A DNA stretch of 64,000 nt from Burkholderiales bacterium (GTDB lineage: Bacteria; Pseudomonadota; Gammaproteobacteria; Burkholderiales; Burkholderiaceae_C), in NCBI GenBank assembly GCA_016191525.1, contig JACPOK010000033.1:434001-498000 (forward strand). Direction: 5' to 3'. The position numbers were made by a program, and so were the translations under genes. Positions within the stretch are counted from its first letter, which is position 1, and each line of letters begins with the position of its first letter. Below, one piece after another: positions 45,210 through 53,607 of the stretch. The notes under the pieces are model-generated. The model was not told the origin of the DNA. It ran no database searches and worked only from the letters and a program-made list of their open reading frames with translations.

Positions 45210-46014
45210 GGCCGCGGCTCCAGTTCATGACGATGCGATGCAATTGCTCAACGCCATCGGTCAGCGCGGCGGGGCCGGGCTGCAGGATATCGGCGGACTT
45301 GATCTCGAACAGCTGGCCGTCCTTCACCGCGTTCACGTTCTCCCAGCCCGGCCGCGCCGCGACCTTTTCGGCGCGGAATTTCTTGCCGCACCATGAGCCG
45401 ATGATGATGTCCGGGTTGCGCCGCACGATCTCCGCGCCATCGGCAATGATGCGGTCCTTGCCCATCGCCATCCGCGCGAGCTCGGGGAAGCAATCGTCGC
45501 CGCCCGCGATGCCCGTGAGCTGGCTCACCCAGCGGATCGCGCTGATGTGCGGCTCGTCCCATTCCTCGAAGAAAACTTTCGGCCGCCGCAGCAGCGCCTT
45601 CGCGGCCTGTTCGATTTCAAGCAGGCGCGCGCCCATGCCTTCCAGCAATTCCAGCCCGCGCTCGGCCTGGCCCACCATGGCCGCCACCTGGTACAGCATG
45701 GAAAAAATTTCGTCCACGCTCCGCTGGTTGAACACGGTGACCTGCACGCCCTTTTTGATCAGCTCGCTGGCGATGTTGGCTTGCAGATCGGAAAAGCCGA
45801 ACACGCAGTCGGGCGCGAGCGCGAGGATCTTGTCGATCTTCGCGCTCAGGAAGGCGCTCACCTTCGGCTTTTCCTCGCGCGCCCGGCGCGGGCGCACCGT
45901 GTAGCCCGAGATGCCGACGATGCGCGCCTCCTCACCCAGCAGGTACAGCCATTCGGTCGTCTCCTCGGTCAGGCAGACGATGCGTTGCGGTCCCAGGGTG
46001 AGCGCGGAAGCCAT
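45202..46014 (-). CDS. BtuF-like cobalamin-binding protein without a signal peptide
   Basis: 270 residues from ATG 46014. The class III binding-protein fold is seen in PQRIVCLTEETTEWLYLLGEEARIVGIS and LALAPDCVFGFSDLQANIASELIKKGV, with NPDIIIGSWCGKKFRAEKVAARPGWENVNAVKDGQLFEI late in the protein. The N-terminus has no hydrophobic leader, and the 12-residue extension in the track adds none, so it appears to be cytoplasmic or exported in an unusual way. Placed between btuB and cobU, it may handle cobinoids inside the cell, but that is inference. Confidence 0.75.
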   Translation of the reverse strand: MASALTLGPQRIVCLTEETTEWLYLLGEEARIVGISGYTVRPRRAREEKPKVSAFLSAKIDKILALAPDCVFGFSDLQANIASELIKKGVQVTVFNQRSVDEIFSMLYQVAAMVGQAERGLELLEGMGARLLEIEQAAKALLRRPKVFFEEWDEPHISAIRWVSQLTGIAGGDDCFPELARMAMGKDRIIADGAEIVRRNPDIIIGSWCGKKFRAEKVAARPGWENVNAVKDGQLFEIKSADILQPGPAALTDGVEQLHRIVMNWSRGHG

Positions 46015-46024
46015 GGCGTGATTT

Positions 46025-47830
46025 TCAGGGCTGCCAGCGCAGCGTGACAAACGCCGCGCGGCCGGGCTGGTTGTAGCCGCGCACCGTTTCGTACTGGCGG
46101 TCGGTCAGGTTGCGCAGGCTGGCCTGCAGCGTCCAGGCCTTGTCCAGCGCGTAGTCGGCATGCAGGTCCAGCGTGGTGTAGCCGGCGATGGGCAGCAGGT
46201 TGGCCGCGTCGTCGAAGCGCTTGCCCGAGTGCATCACCGTGCCGCCGAATTTCCAGGCGCCCATGGCGTAGTCGGCGCCCAGCGTGCCGGTCGTGCTGCT
46301 GCGGCGCGGCAGCTTCTTGCCGGTAACTTCGTTGCGCGGGTCCATGGCATCCAGCGAGGCGCGCAGGGTGAAGGCGCCGAAGCTGCCGTCGTAGCTGAGT
46401 GTCCAGCCATCGATGCGGGCCTTGGGCACATTCGCCGGCAGCGGCCCGCTGGGGATGAAGCCACGGATGCGGTTGTCGAAGCGCACCAGGTTGACGGTGT
46501 GGCCCGACTGGCTCCAGGTCAGGCCCAGATCGAAGTTGCCACCGCGCTCGGGCTGCAATGTGGGCGTGCCGAAAGCGGGGAAATACAGCTGGTTGAACGA
46601 AGGGGCCACGAAGCTCGTGCCGTATGACCAATGCCCGCGCCAGGCCTGGGAAAAGCGGAAGCCGTAGCCGGCAAATCCGGTGGTGCTGCTGCCGAACTGC
46701 GAGTTCCGGTCGCCTCGCAGGTTGAACTGCCAGCTGTGCCGGCCGGCCTCGCCGTTCACGCCGGCGAAGGCCGATGAAATCGTGCGGGCGGTGACGGTGT
46801 AGGCGGTGGAACCCGTCACCTTCTGGCGCAGCTGCTCCACGCCCAGCAAGGCCACGCCCACGGGGGTATCGACATCGTTCTGCCAGAACAGCTGGTCCTG
46901 CGTGGTGATGAAGTCGCTGGGCAGCGTGCCGCCCACCGTCACGTTGGAAGTGTCCTTGCTCTGCGAGGCCTGCAGCTGGGTCTTCCAGCCGGGCAGCACC
47001 TTGCCGCTGATGCCGGCGCGCAACGTCTGCGAGCGCACCTTGGCCTGGGTGTCGCGGCCGGGGCCGTCGTCGTAGTGGTTCACGCCGTCGGAGTACAGCG
47101 TGCCCGCGTCGACTTTCCAGTCAGGCGCCAGCTGCCAGCCGATGCTGCCGTTGAACGACTGCTGGTTGAACGGGTCGCGGTCGGGGTTGTAGTTGCCGAA
47201 CGGCACGTTGGGGTTGGTGGACGAAAAGCTTTTGTCGCGCAGCGCCTGTGCGCCCAGCGAATAGGTGAAGGCACCCTGCCCGCCGCTGGCGCCCGCGCCC
47301 AGCTGGCTGTACGACTGGCTGCCCGCCGAGGCCATGGCATAGGGGTGGAAGCCGTCCTTGCCCTTGCGCGTGAAGATCTGCACCACGCCGCCCACGCCGT
47401 CGCTGCCGTACAGCGACGAGCCCGGGCCCTTGAGAACCTCGATGCGCTCGATGGCTTCCAGCGGAATGTTTTCCCAGCTGGGCGTGCCGGCCGTGGCCGA
47501 GCCGTAGCGCACACCGTCGATCAGAAGGATGGTGTGGCGCGCCTCGGTGCCGCGGATGTTCAGGCTGCTCACCTTGCCGCGCCCGCCGTTGGAGCTGAAC
47601 TGCACGCCGGCGCTGCGCGCCAGGATTTCAGGCAGCGTGCGGCCGGCGAGTTTTTCGATGTCGGCGCGCTCGATGACGATCACTTCGCTGACCAGGCTGT
47701 CGGCCCGGGTCGGCGTGCGGGTGGCGGTGACCACGGTTTCCTTCAGGGCGGTCTGGGCCTGGGAAGGCAATGCACCAGCGAGCGCAAGGGCGAGCACGGA
47801 CAGGCGTGCGGGGGACACAGGGGTTTTCAT
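46025..47830 (-). CDS. btuB: TonB-dependent vitamin B12 outer membrane receptor
   Basis: 601 residues. A signal peptide (LALALAGALPSQAQ) precedes the TonB box region KETVVTATRTP, a plug domain (LPEILARSAGVQFSSNGGRGKVSSLNIRG; VLKGPGSSLYGSDGVGGVVQIFT) and a 22-strand barrel ending in AFVTLRWQP with a terminal aromatic-x-proline rather than phenylalanine. The short length (~600) fits BtuB. A cobalamin riboswitch lies upstream. It is the first gene of the ten-gene cobalamin operon. Confidence 0.94.
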   Translation of the reverse strand: MKTPVSPARLSVLALALAGALPSQAQTALKETVVTATRTPTRADSLVSEVIVIERADIEKLAGRTLPEILARSAGVQFSSNGGRGKVSSLNIRGTEARHTILLIDGVRYGSATAGTPSWENIPLEAIERIEVLKGPGSSLYGSDGVGGVVQIFTRKGKDGFHPYAMASAGSQSYSQLGAGASGGQGAFTYSLGAQALRDKSFSSTNPNVPFGNYNPDRDPFNQQSFNGSIGWQLAPDWKVDAGTLYSDGVNHYDDGPGRDTQAKVRSQTLRAGISGKVLPGWKTQLQASQSKDTSNVTVGGTLPSDFITTQDQLFWQNDVDTPVGVALLGVEQLRQKVTGSTAYTVTARTISSAFAGVNGEAGRHSWQFNLRGDRNSQFGSSTTGFAGYGFRFSQAWRGHWSYGTSFVAPSFNQLYFPAFGTPTLQPERGGNFDLGLTWSQSGHTVNLVRFDNRIRGFIPSGPLPANVPKARIDGWTLSYDGSFGAFTLRASLDAMDPRNEVTGKKLPRRSSTTGTLGADYAMGAWKFGGTVMHSGKRFDDAANLLPIAGYTTLDLHADYALDKAWTLQASLRNLTDRQYETVRGYNQPGRAAFVTLRWQP

Positions 47831-47888
47831 GGAATGCCAGCGGTTTCAGTGCCCGCACCGGCTTCCCCGCCAGTGCATTGGGCGTCAC

Positions 47889-47920
47889 GGCTGCACACCT
47901 TTTTCCAAAGGCGTGCAGCC
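47889..47920 (-). other. Hairpin of the riboswitch expression platform
   Basis: GGCTGCAC/GTGCAGCC with extension through CCTTT/AAAGG forms a strong stem between the riboswitch aptamer and btuB. No U-tract follows, so control at translation or by an overlapping structure is more likely than simple termination. Confidence 0.6.
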
Positions 47921-47924
47921 ACCT

Positions 47925-48112
47925 TGTTGGCCGGTATCCGGGCTGGCGGAGACGGCTTCCATCGCCTTCCCAGGCGCGCTGTTTCAGGCGTTCCCAGTGG
48001 CTGCGTGATGAAAGCAGGACCCGGTGGGGTCCGTCCGCTTACCGTTGCGGGGGCAGCGCAGGTTAGGTCGGCCCTGTAAGGCTTTCCCTCCTGCTTCCCG
48101 TTGAACTGCGGC
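47925..48112 (-). promoter_or_regulatory. Cobalamin riboswitch (aptamer)
   Basis: On the minus strand the leader contains, in order, CAACGGGAAGCAGG, GCTGCCCCCGCAACGGTAAG, the ACGCAGCCACTGGG core and the B12-box AGCCCGGATACCGGCC (47929-47944). These are the conserved parts of cobalamin aptamers. It precedes btuB, so the uptake and salvage operon is expected to be shut down when adenosylcobalamin is plentiful. Confidence 0.92.
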
Positions 48113-48189
48113 ATGCGAACCACACCGCGAGCACCAACCCGCTTATTTTACGGTTGAAATTTGCCGCCAAACCCTACAATCGCTTTCGT

Positions 48190-48402
48190 ATGGCCAGTGC
48201 ACCCCAGATCGAACAGATTGCGGAACGCGTCGAGCGCCTGCTGGTGCGCTACGAGGAATTGCAGCGCACCAACACGCTGCTGGCCGAGCAGGTCGATGTG
48301 CTCACGCACGAACGCGACTCGCTCAAGTCCCGCCTCTCGGCCGCCCGCTCGCGCGTTGACGCGCTGCTGGAGCGCCTGCCCGACATCAAGAGCGCCGCGT
48401 AA
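48190..48402 (+). CDS. Small coiled-coil protein upstream of zapA (ZapB-like)
   Basis: 70 residues from ATG 48190; the track start at 48154 lies in the promoter region. It is almost one continuous coiled coil, with heptads running from QIEQIAERVERLLVRYEEL to LKSRLSAARSRVDALLERL. Proteins of this kind precede zapA in many beta- and gammaproteobacteria and are thought to aid cell division. Its stop and the zapA start share one base. Confidence 0.75.
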   Translation: MASAPQIEQIAERVERLLVRYEELQRTNTLLAEQVDVLTHERDSLKSRLSAARSRVDALLERLPDIKSAA

Positions 48403-48764
48403 TGGCCGCCGTCATGAAACAGCTCGAAGTGCAGATCATGGGCCAGAGCTACCTGCTGGGCTGCCCCGAGGGCGGCGACGGCCGGTTGCTGGAAGCGGTG
48501 GAGCGCGTGGATACCGCCATGTGCAAGATCCGCGACGCCGGCAAGGTGAAGGCGCGTGACCGCATCGCCGTGCTGGCCGCGCTGAACCTGGCGTTCGACG
48601 TGGCCGAGCGCAGCGTGCCGGTGATTCACGCGCCGGTTTTCGCCGCGGCGGACCCCACTTCGGCAGGCACCGCGGACGGCATGAGCCGCACCGACGACGT
48701 GCGCCTGGCCTCGCTCCTGGTGCGGCTGGACAGCGCGCTGGGCGACGACGGCCGCCTGCTCTAA
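48402..48764 (+). CDS. zapA: Cell division protein ZapA
   Basis: 120 residues; ATG 48414 is also possible. KQLEVQIMGQSYLLGCPEG is the ZapA opening, followed by LLEAVERVDTAMCKIRDAGK and DRIAVLAALNLAFDV, the family's dimer head. The C-terminal coiled coil is interrupted by an Ala/Ser/Thr-rich stretch and is shorter than in E. coli. It promotes FtsZ bundling at midcell. The 6S RNA gene follows, as in many proteobacteria. Confidence 0.92.
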   Translation: MAAVMKQLEVQIMGQSYLLGCPEGGDGRLLEAVERVDTAMCKIRDAGKVKARDRIAVLAALNLAFDVAERSVPVIHAPVFAAADPTSAGTADGMSRTDDVRLASLLVRLDSALGDDGRLL

Positions 48765-48812
48765 AAATATTTTTTTACCTGCCGTTTGCGCCCAGCGCGC
48801 GCCACGGGCGCC

Positions 48813-48818
48813 TACAAT
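48813..48818 (+). promoter_or_regulatory. -10 box of the 6S RNA promoter
   Basis: TACAAT fits a sigma70 -10 element seven bases before the predicted 5' end of the 6S RNA at about 48825. The -35 region is GC-rich and poorly matched. Confidence 0.6.
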
Positions 48819-48824
48819 GGACAC

Positions 48825-49001
48825 GTGTCTGCAGTGCGTGCCGGGCTTTATATTTCCTTGAACCAATGCTCTCTGAGCAAGGGCCTGGAACATCTCCTGG
48901 TGAGCGTGATCGTCTCGCGTCAGACGAACCCAACATCAGGCTGACCTAGCCCGACCTGAACCCTGGTTCAGGATGCCGGTCCGGTGGCACTTGCAGACGC
49001 C
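48825..49001 (+). ncRNA. ssrS: 6S RNA
   Basis: Lies directly downstream of zapA, the usual site. The 5' part GTCTGCAGTGCGTGCCGG pairs with the 3' part CCGGTGGCACTTGCAGAC to close the long rod, and a run of six T follows (49002-49007). The internal TGGTGAGCGTGATCG segment aligns with the conserved TGGTGAGCATGCTCG of E. coli 6S RNA. It binds sigma70-RNA polymerase and adjusts transcription on entry to stationary phase. The ends are estimates from the pairing. Confidence 0.87.
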
Positions 49002-49035
49002 TTTTTTCTTCTCTTCGGGCCCCGCCCGGGCCCGA

Positions 49036-49836
49036 ATGCCGATCGAACCCCAGCTCATCGCCGAACTCCTCCTGCTGGGCGTTTGCGCCGGCTTCCTGGC
49101 CGGCCTGATGGGCATAGGCGGCGGCATGATGATGGTGCCGTTCATGTCCTTCATCCTCGCGGCCAAGGGCTTCCCGCATGACCTGACACTCAAGATGGCA
49201 GTGGCCACGTCACTGGCCACCATCTGCTTTACTTCGCTCACTTCCGTCATCGCCCACCACCGGCGCGGCGCCGTATTGTGGCCGGTCGTGCTGAGGCTGG
49301 CGCCAGGCATTTTGGCCGGCTCCATCGTCGGCTCGCAGGTGGCGGTGGCGCTGCCCGGCAAATTCCTGAGCGTGCTGTTTGCCGGGTTCGTCGCCTTCGC
49401 GGCCACGCAAATGCTGCTTGACCGAAAGCCCAAGCCGCACCGCACGCTGCCCGGCACCCCGGGCATGCTGTCCATGGGCGGGTTGATCGGGCTGCTGTCC
49501 GCCCTGGTGGGCGCGGGCGGTGCGTTCGTCTCGGTACCCTTCATGCTCTGGTGCAACATCAAGATCCACAACGCGGTGGCTACCTCGGCGGCGCTGGGTT
49601 TCCCGGTCGCGCTGGCGGGCACCCTGGGCTACCTCTGGGGCGGGCTGGAGCTCCAGCAGCTGCCCGCCGGCGCAGTTGGCTACATTTACGTGCCGGGCCT
49701 GCTGGTGATATCCGCCGCCAGCATGTGCACGGCGCCGCTGGGGGCGCGCACGGCGCACCGGATGGACATCCGGCCGCTCAAGCGCGCCTTCGCATTCCTG
49801 CTGTACATACTGGCCGGCTATTTCCTGTTTCGCTGA
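49036..49836 (+). CDS. TSUP-family (TauE/SafE) membrane permease
   Basis: 266 residues from ATG 49036; the track's earlier start lies inside the 6S RNA. Seven to eight membrane segments with the two family glycine motifs, LAGLMGIGGGMMMVPFM near the N-terminus and LLSALVGAGGAFVSVPFML in the second half. TSUP members move sulfite, sulfoacetate or other organosulfur and carboxylate anions. It precedes the formyltransferase by nine bases, so the pair may be an operon. Confidence 0.9.
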   Translation: MPIEPQLIAELLLLGVCAGFLAGLMGIGGGMMMVPFMSFILAAKGFPHDLTLKMAVATSLATICFTSLTSVIAHHRRGAVLWPVVLRLAPGILAGSIVGSQVAVALPGKFLSVLFAGFVAFAATQMLLDRKPKPHRTLPGTPGMLSMGGLIGLLSALVGAGGAFVSVPFMLWCNIKIHNAVATSAALGFPVALAGTLGYLWGGLELQQLPAGAVGYIYVPGLLVISAASMCTAPLGARTAHRMDIRPLKRAFAFLLYILAGYFLFR

Positions 49837-49845
49837 AGGGGACGC

Positions 49846-50769
49846 ATGAGGATCGCATTCATCGGGCACAACGATTTCGGCCGCGCCACACTCGAGGCGT
49901 TCCTGGCCCGCGGGGACACCGTGGCCGGCGTGTTCTGCGCCCCCGAAAAGCCGGGCGACAAGCCCGACGCCGTACGGCTGGCGGCGCAGGAGCACGGCCT
50001 GCCGCTGTTCCAGTTTCCCAGCCTGCGCAAGGAAGAAGCCGAACAGGCCATGCACGGCCTGGACGCCGACCTGGGCGTGATGGCCTATGTGCTGCAGTTC
50101 GTGCCACAGCGCTTCGTCAACATACCGCGCCACGGCACCATCCAGTACCACCCTTCCCTGCTGCCGCGCCATCGCGGGCCTTCGTCCATCAACTGGCCGA
50201 TCGCGCTGGGCGACACGCAGACGGGCCTCACCATCTTCCGCCCCACTGATGGCCTGGACGAAGGCCCCGTCATCCTGCAGAAAACCGTGCCCATCGGCGC
50301 CGATGCCACTTTGGGCGACGTGTACTTCCACCAGCTGTTCCCGCATGGCGTGGCGGCGCTGCTGGAAGCCGCCGACCTGGTGGTCTCGGGCCGCGCGGTG
50401 GAGCAGATCCAGGACGAATCGCGCGCCACCTACGAAGGCTGGTTCCACGAGGAGGAGTCGCGCATCAACTGGGCCAACCACGTGGACCAGGTCTACAACC
50501 TGATCCGCGCCTGCAACCCGGCGCCGGGCGCCTGGACCCAGCTGGCCGGCACGCGGGTGTGGCTGTACGACGCGCGCAAGCACCCCATCGGCACGCACGG
50601 CGCGGTACGCGGCAAGCCGGGCGAGATCGCGGCGATTACCGAAAGCTCAATCTTCATCAACTCGCACGGCGGCCAGATCGAGGTGCTGCGCCTGCGCGCC
50701 GAGGGCGGCAAGAAGATGAGCGCGGGCGAATTCGCCCGCGAGAACCAGCTGGCTATTTCCGGCGGCTAG
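49846..50769 (+). CDS. Formyltransferase family protein resembling 10-formyl-THF hydrolase domains
   Basis: 307 residues. The N-terminal formyl-transferase fold has HPSLLPRHRGPSSINWPI with His102, and TDGLDEGPVILQK with Asp138. The motif matches the hydrolase domain of 10-formyltetrahydrofolate dehydrogenase (YHPSLLPRHRG...INW) more closely than methionyl-tRNA formyltransferase, in which an Asn precedes. A C-terminal OB-like domain follows (PGAWTQLAGTRVWLYDARK). It may release or transfer formyl groups from 10-formyl-THF. Its place beside the glyoxylate/oxalate locus, where formyl-CoA is made, fits a C1 role. The 3' end overlaps the convergent LysR gene. Confidence 0.82.
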   Translation: MRIAFIGHNDFGRATLEAFLARGDTVAGVFCAPEKPGDKPDAVRLAAQEHGLPLFQFPSLRKEEAEQAMHGLDADLGVMAYVLQFVPQRFVNIPRHGTIQYHPSLLPRHRGPSSINWPIALGDTQTGLTIFRPTDGLDEGPVILQKTVPIGADATLGDVYFHQLFPHGVAALLEAADLVVSGRAVEQIQDESRATYEGWFHEEESRINWANHVDQVYNLIRACNPAPGAWTQLAGTRVWLYDARKHPIGTHGAVRGKPGEIAAITESSIFINSHGGQIEVLRLRAEGGKKMSAGEFARENQLAISGG

Positions 50770-51685
50770 GCAGGCCTATCGTCTGCTCGATCAGGCTGTC
50801 GCCGTCCTTGAGCAGGAAGGCGCGGAAGGCCTGGGCCACCGGGGGCAGGCGCTTGTTGCGCCGGTGCACCACGTACCAGTTGAGCATCAGCGGGAAACCC
50901 TGCACGTGAAGCACGGTGAGGCTGCCGGCCTGCAATTCACGGCTGATGGTGTGGGCCGACAGGAAGCTCACCCCCATGCCGGCGATGACGGCCTGCTTGA
51001 TGGTCTCGGTGCTCTTGATCTCCATCGCGATATTCAGTTCGGCCATGTGTGTGCCGAAAGCCTCGACCATGGAGTTCCAGGTGTCGGAGCCTTTTTCGCG
51101 CACCACGAACGGCTCGCGCGCGATGCGTGAAACGGGAATGCGCTTGCGGTCGGCCAGCGGATGGTCGGGCGCGGCGACGATGACGTAGGGGTGCGGCGCG
51201 AAGGGTTCGTTGACCGTGTCCATGTCCTTCGGCGGGCGCACCATGATGGCCAGGTCGGTGAGGTTGTCGGTCATCTGCTCCAGCAGTTCCTCGCGGTTGC
51301 AGACACCGAAGTTGAGCGTGACGCCGGTGTGGCGCCGCGCGAATTCCACCAGCAGGCGCGGGAAGAAATAGTCACCGGCGCTGATCACCGCCACGTTCAG
51401 CTTGCCGCCCGAGACGCCCTTGAACTGCGTCATGGTGTCCTCGACCTCCTTGAACTGCTGGATGATCACGCGGCTGGCGTGCAGCATCTCCACGCCGGCG
51501 GGCGTGAGGTGGATTTTCTTGCCCAGCTGCTCGAAGAGGGGCAGGCCCGCGTGGTCCTCCAGCTTCTTGACCTGGGTGGACACGGCGGGCTGCGTGAGGT
51601 GCAGTTCCTCGGCGGCGCGCGAGAAGCTCAGGTTGCGGGCCACGGCCTCGAAAACCTTGAGCTGGCGCATGGTGGCGTTCTTCAT
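50753..51685 (-). CDS. LysR-family regulator of the glyoxylate (gcl) genes
   Basis: 310 residues. HTH MRQLKVFEAVARNLSFSRAAEELHLTQPAVSTQVKKLE, with an effector domain of the CbbR-like group (GGKLNVAVISAGDYFFPRLLVEFARRHTGV). It is divergent from gcl. The AT-rich gap between them holds a ~59-base control region that recurs upstream of the operon at 55447, so one regulator probably drives both. The effector may be glyoxylate or a related C2/C3 acid (inference). Confidence 0.88.
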   Translation of the reverse strand: MKNATMRQLKVFEAVARNLSFSRAAEELHLTQPAVSTQVKKLEDHAGLPLFEQLGKKIHLTPAGVEMLHASRVIIQQFKEVEDTMTQFKGVSGGKLNVAVISAGDYFFPRLLVEFARRHTGVTLNFGVCNREELLEQMTDNLTDLAIMVRPPKDMDTVNEPFAPHPYVIVAAPDHPLADRKRIPVSRIAREPFVVREKGSDTWNSMVEAFGTHMAELNIAMEIKSTETIKQAVIAGMGVSFLSAHTISRELQAGSLTVLHVQGFPLMLNWYVVHRRNKRLPPVAQAFRAFLLKDGDSLIEQTIGLPSRRK

Positions 51686-51693
51686 CGGGGGTC

Positions 51694-51752
51694 TCCATCC
51701 ATAACCTATGAGTAACCATCATTATCAAATACTTTAACTATCATTAATCGTT
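51694..51752. promoter_or_regulatory. Shared LysR-type control region, copy 1 (gcl promoter)
   Basis: Contains TCCATCCATAAC and ATCAAATACTTTAACTATCA, then TTAATCGTT. The same elements in the same order and spacing occur at 55345-55402. A likely -10 (CTACAT) follows. Positioned between the divergent LysR gene and gcl. Confidence 0.8.
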
Positions 51753-51799
51753 GCTCCTTTCTACATTTGCTTCCAGGGCAAATCCCAAAGGAGACATCG

Positions 51800-53596
51800 A
51801 TGGCAAAAATGAAGGCCGCAATGGCCGCTGTTCTGGTGATGGAAAAAGAGGGCATCACGCAAGCCTTCGGTGTGCCGGGCGCAGCGATCAACCCCTTTTA
51901 CTCGGCGCTGCGCGAGCGCCAGTCGATCACGCACATCCTTGCCCGGCACGTCGAGGCCGCGTCGCACATGGCCGAAGGCTATACCCGCGCCAAGGCCGGC
52001 AATATCGGCGTATGCATCGGCACCAGCGGCCCGGCCGGGACCGACATGATCACCGGGCTCTACTCGGCCATTGCCGACAGCATCCCGATCCTGTGCATCA
52101 CCGGCCAGGCGCCGCGCGCCCGGCTTTACAAGGAAGATTTCCAGGCGGTGGACATTGAGTCCATCTCCAAGCCTGTGACCAAGTGGAGCGTGACGGTGCG
52201 CGAGCCCGCCCTGGTGCCGCGATCCTTCCAGCAGGCTTTTCACCTGATGCGGTCCGGGCGCCCCGGCCCGGTGCTGATTGACCTGCCGTTCGACGTGCAG
52301 ATGGCTGAAATTGAATTTGACATCGACACCTACGAACCGCTGCCGGTCTACAAGCCCGCGGCCAGCCGCAAGCAGATAGAGAAAGCCCTGGACATGCTGG
52401 CCGCGTCCAGCAAGCCGCTGATCGTCGCCGGCGGCGGCATCATCAATGCCGATGCGTCCGGCCTGCTGGTGGAGTTTGCCGAGTTGACCGGCGTGCCCGT
52501 GATTCCCACGCTGATGGGCTGGGGCACGATTCCCGACGACCATGCGCTGATGGCCGGCATGTGCGGCCTGCAGACCAGCCACCGCTACGGCAACGCAACC
52601 ATGCTGGCCAGCGACTTCGTGATCGGCATCGGCAACCGCTGGGCGAATCGCCACACCGGCTCCCCCGAGGTGTACTGCAAGGGCCGCACCTTTGTGCACG
52701 TCGACATCGAGCCGACACAGATCGGCCGCGTCTTCAATCCCGACTTCGGCATCGTCAGCGACGCCAAAGCGGCGCTGGAGCTGCTGGTGCAGGTCGCGCG
52801 GGAACGCAAGGCGGCCAAAACCCTGCCCGACTTCGGCGTCTGGGCCGCCCGTTGCGCCGAGCGCAAGAAGCTGATGCACCGCAAGTCCCACTTCACAGAG
52901 ACCCCCATCAAGCCGATGCGGGTGTACGAAGAGATGAACAAGGTGTTCCCACGCGACACCATTTACGTGACCACCATCGGCCTGAGCCAGATCGCCGGCG
53001 CGCAGTTTCTCAACGTCTATGGCCCGCGCCAGTGGATCAACTGCGGCCAGGCCGGCCCGCTGGGCTGGACCATACCGGCCGCGCTGGGCGTGGTGGCCGC
53101 GGACCCGACGCGCACCGTGGTGGGCCTGTCGGGCGACTACGACTTCCAGTTCCTGATGGAGGAGCTGGCCGTGGGCGCGCAGTTCAACCTGCCTTATGTG
53201 CAGGTCTTGGTCAACAACAGCTACCTGGGGCTGATCCGCCAGAGCCAGCGCGGCTTTGAGATGGACTACTGCGTGCAACTGGCCTTCGAAAACCAGAACG
53301 TGCCGAAGGGCGAGGGTGACTTGCGCAGCTATGGAGTGGATCACCAGGCGGTGGTGCAGGGCCTGGGCTGCAAATCGTTGCGTGTGACTGACCCTGAAAA
53401 AATCAACGACGCGATGGTCCAGGCCCAGGCGATGGCGCGCCAATACCGCGTGCCGGTGGTGGTGGAAGTGATCCTGGAGAAGGTGACCAACATCGCCATG
53501 GGCACCGAGATCGACAAGGTCAATGAGTTCGAGGACATCGACTGCCGCCACCCCGAAGGCCTGAAGGGCCTGGAGCTGGCCGGCCTGCTCGAGTAA
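51800..53596 (+). CDS. gcl: Glyoxylate carboligase (tartronate-semialdehyde synthase)
   Basis: 598 residues from ATG 51800, with AAAGGAGA upstream. ThDP-dependent enzyme; Val51 in [14 protein letters not shown] replaces the usual catalytic glutamate, the hallmark of Gcl. The ThDP motif is [43 protein letters not shown]-binding central domain present. It condenses two glyoxylates to tartronate semialdehyde and CO2. First gene of gcl-hyi-glxR. Confidence 0.98.
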   Translation: MAKMKAAMAAVLVMEKEGITQAFGVPGAAINPFYSALRERQSITHILARHVEAASHMAEGYTRAKAGNIGVCIGTSGPAGTDMITGLYSAIADSIPILCITGQAPRARLYKEDFQAVDIESISKPVTKWSVTVREPALVPRSFQQAFHLMRSGRPGPVLIDLPFDVQMAEIEFDIDTYEPLPVYKPAASRKQIEKALDMLAASSKPLIVAGGGIINADASGLLVEFAELTGVPVIPTLMGWGTIPDDHALMAGMCGLQTSHRYGNATMLASDFVIGIGNRWANRHTGSPEVYCKGRTFVHVDIEPTQIGRVFNPDFGIVSDAKAALELLVQVARERKAAKTLPDFGVWAARCAERKKLMHRKSHFTETPIKPMRVYEEMNKVFPRDTIYVTTIGLSQIAGAQFLNVYGPRQWINCGQAGPLGWTIPAALGVVAADPTRTVVGLSGDYDFQFLMEELAVGAQFNLPYVQVLVNNSYLGLIRQSQRGFEMDYCVQLAFENQNVPKGEGDLRSYGVDHQAVVQGLGCKSLRVTDPEKINDAMVQAQAMARQYRVPVVVEVILEKVTNIAMGTEIDKVNEFEDIDCRHPEGLKGLELAGLLE

Positions 53597-53607
53597 GGAA
53601 ACAAAGC

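Noticed and set aside
48973-49035. Extended start of the TSUP permease
   Set aside because: Lies inside the 3' half of the 6S RNA and its T-run; ATG 49036 fits the family.
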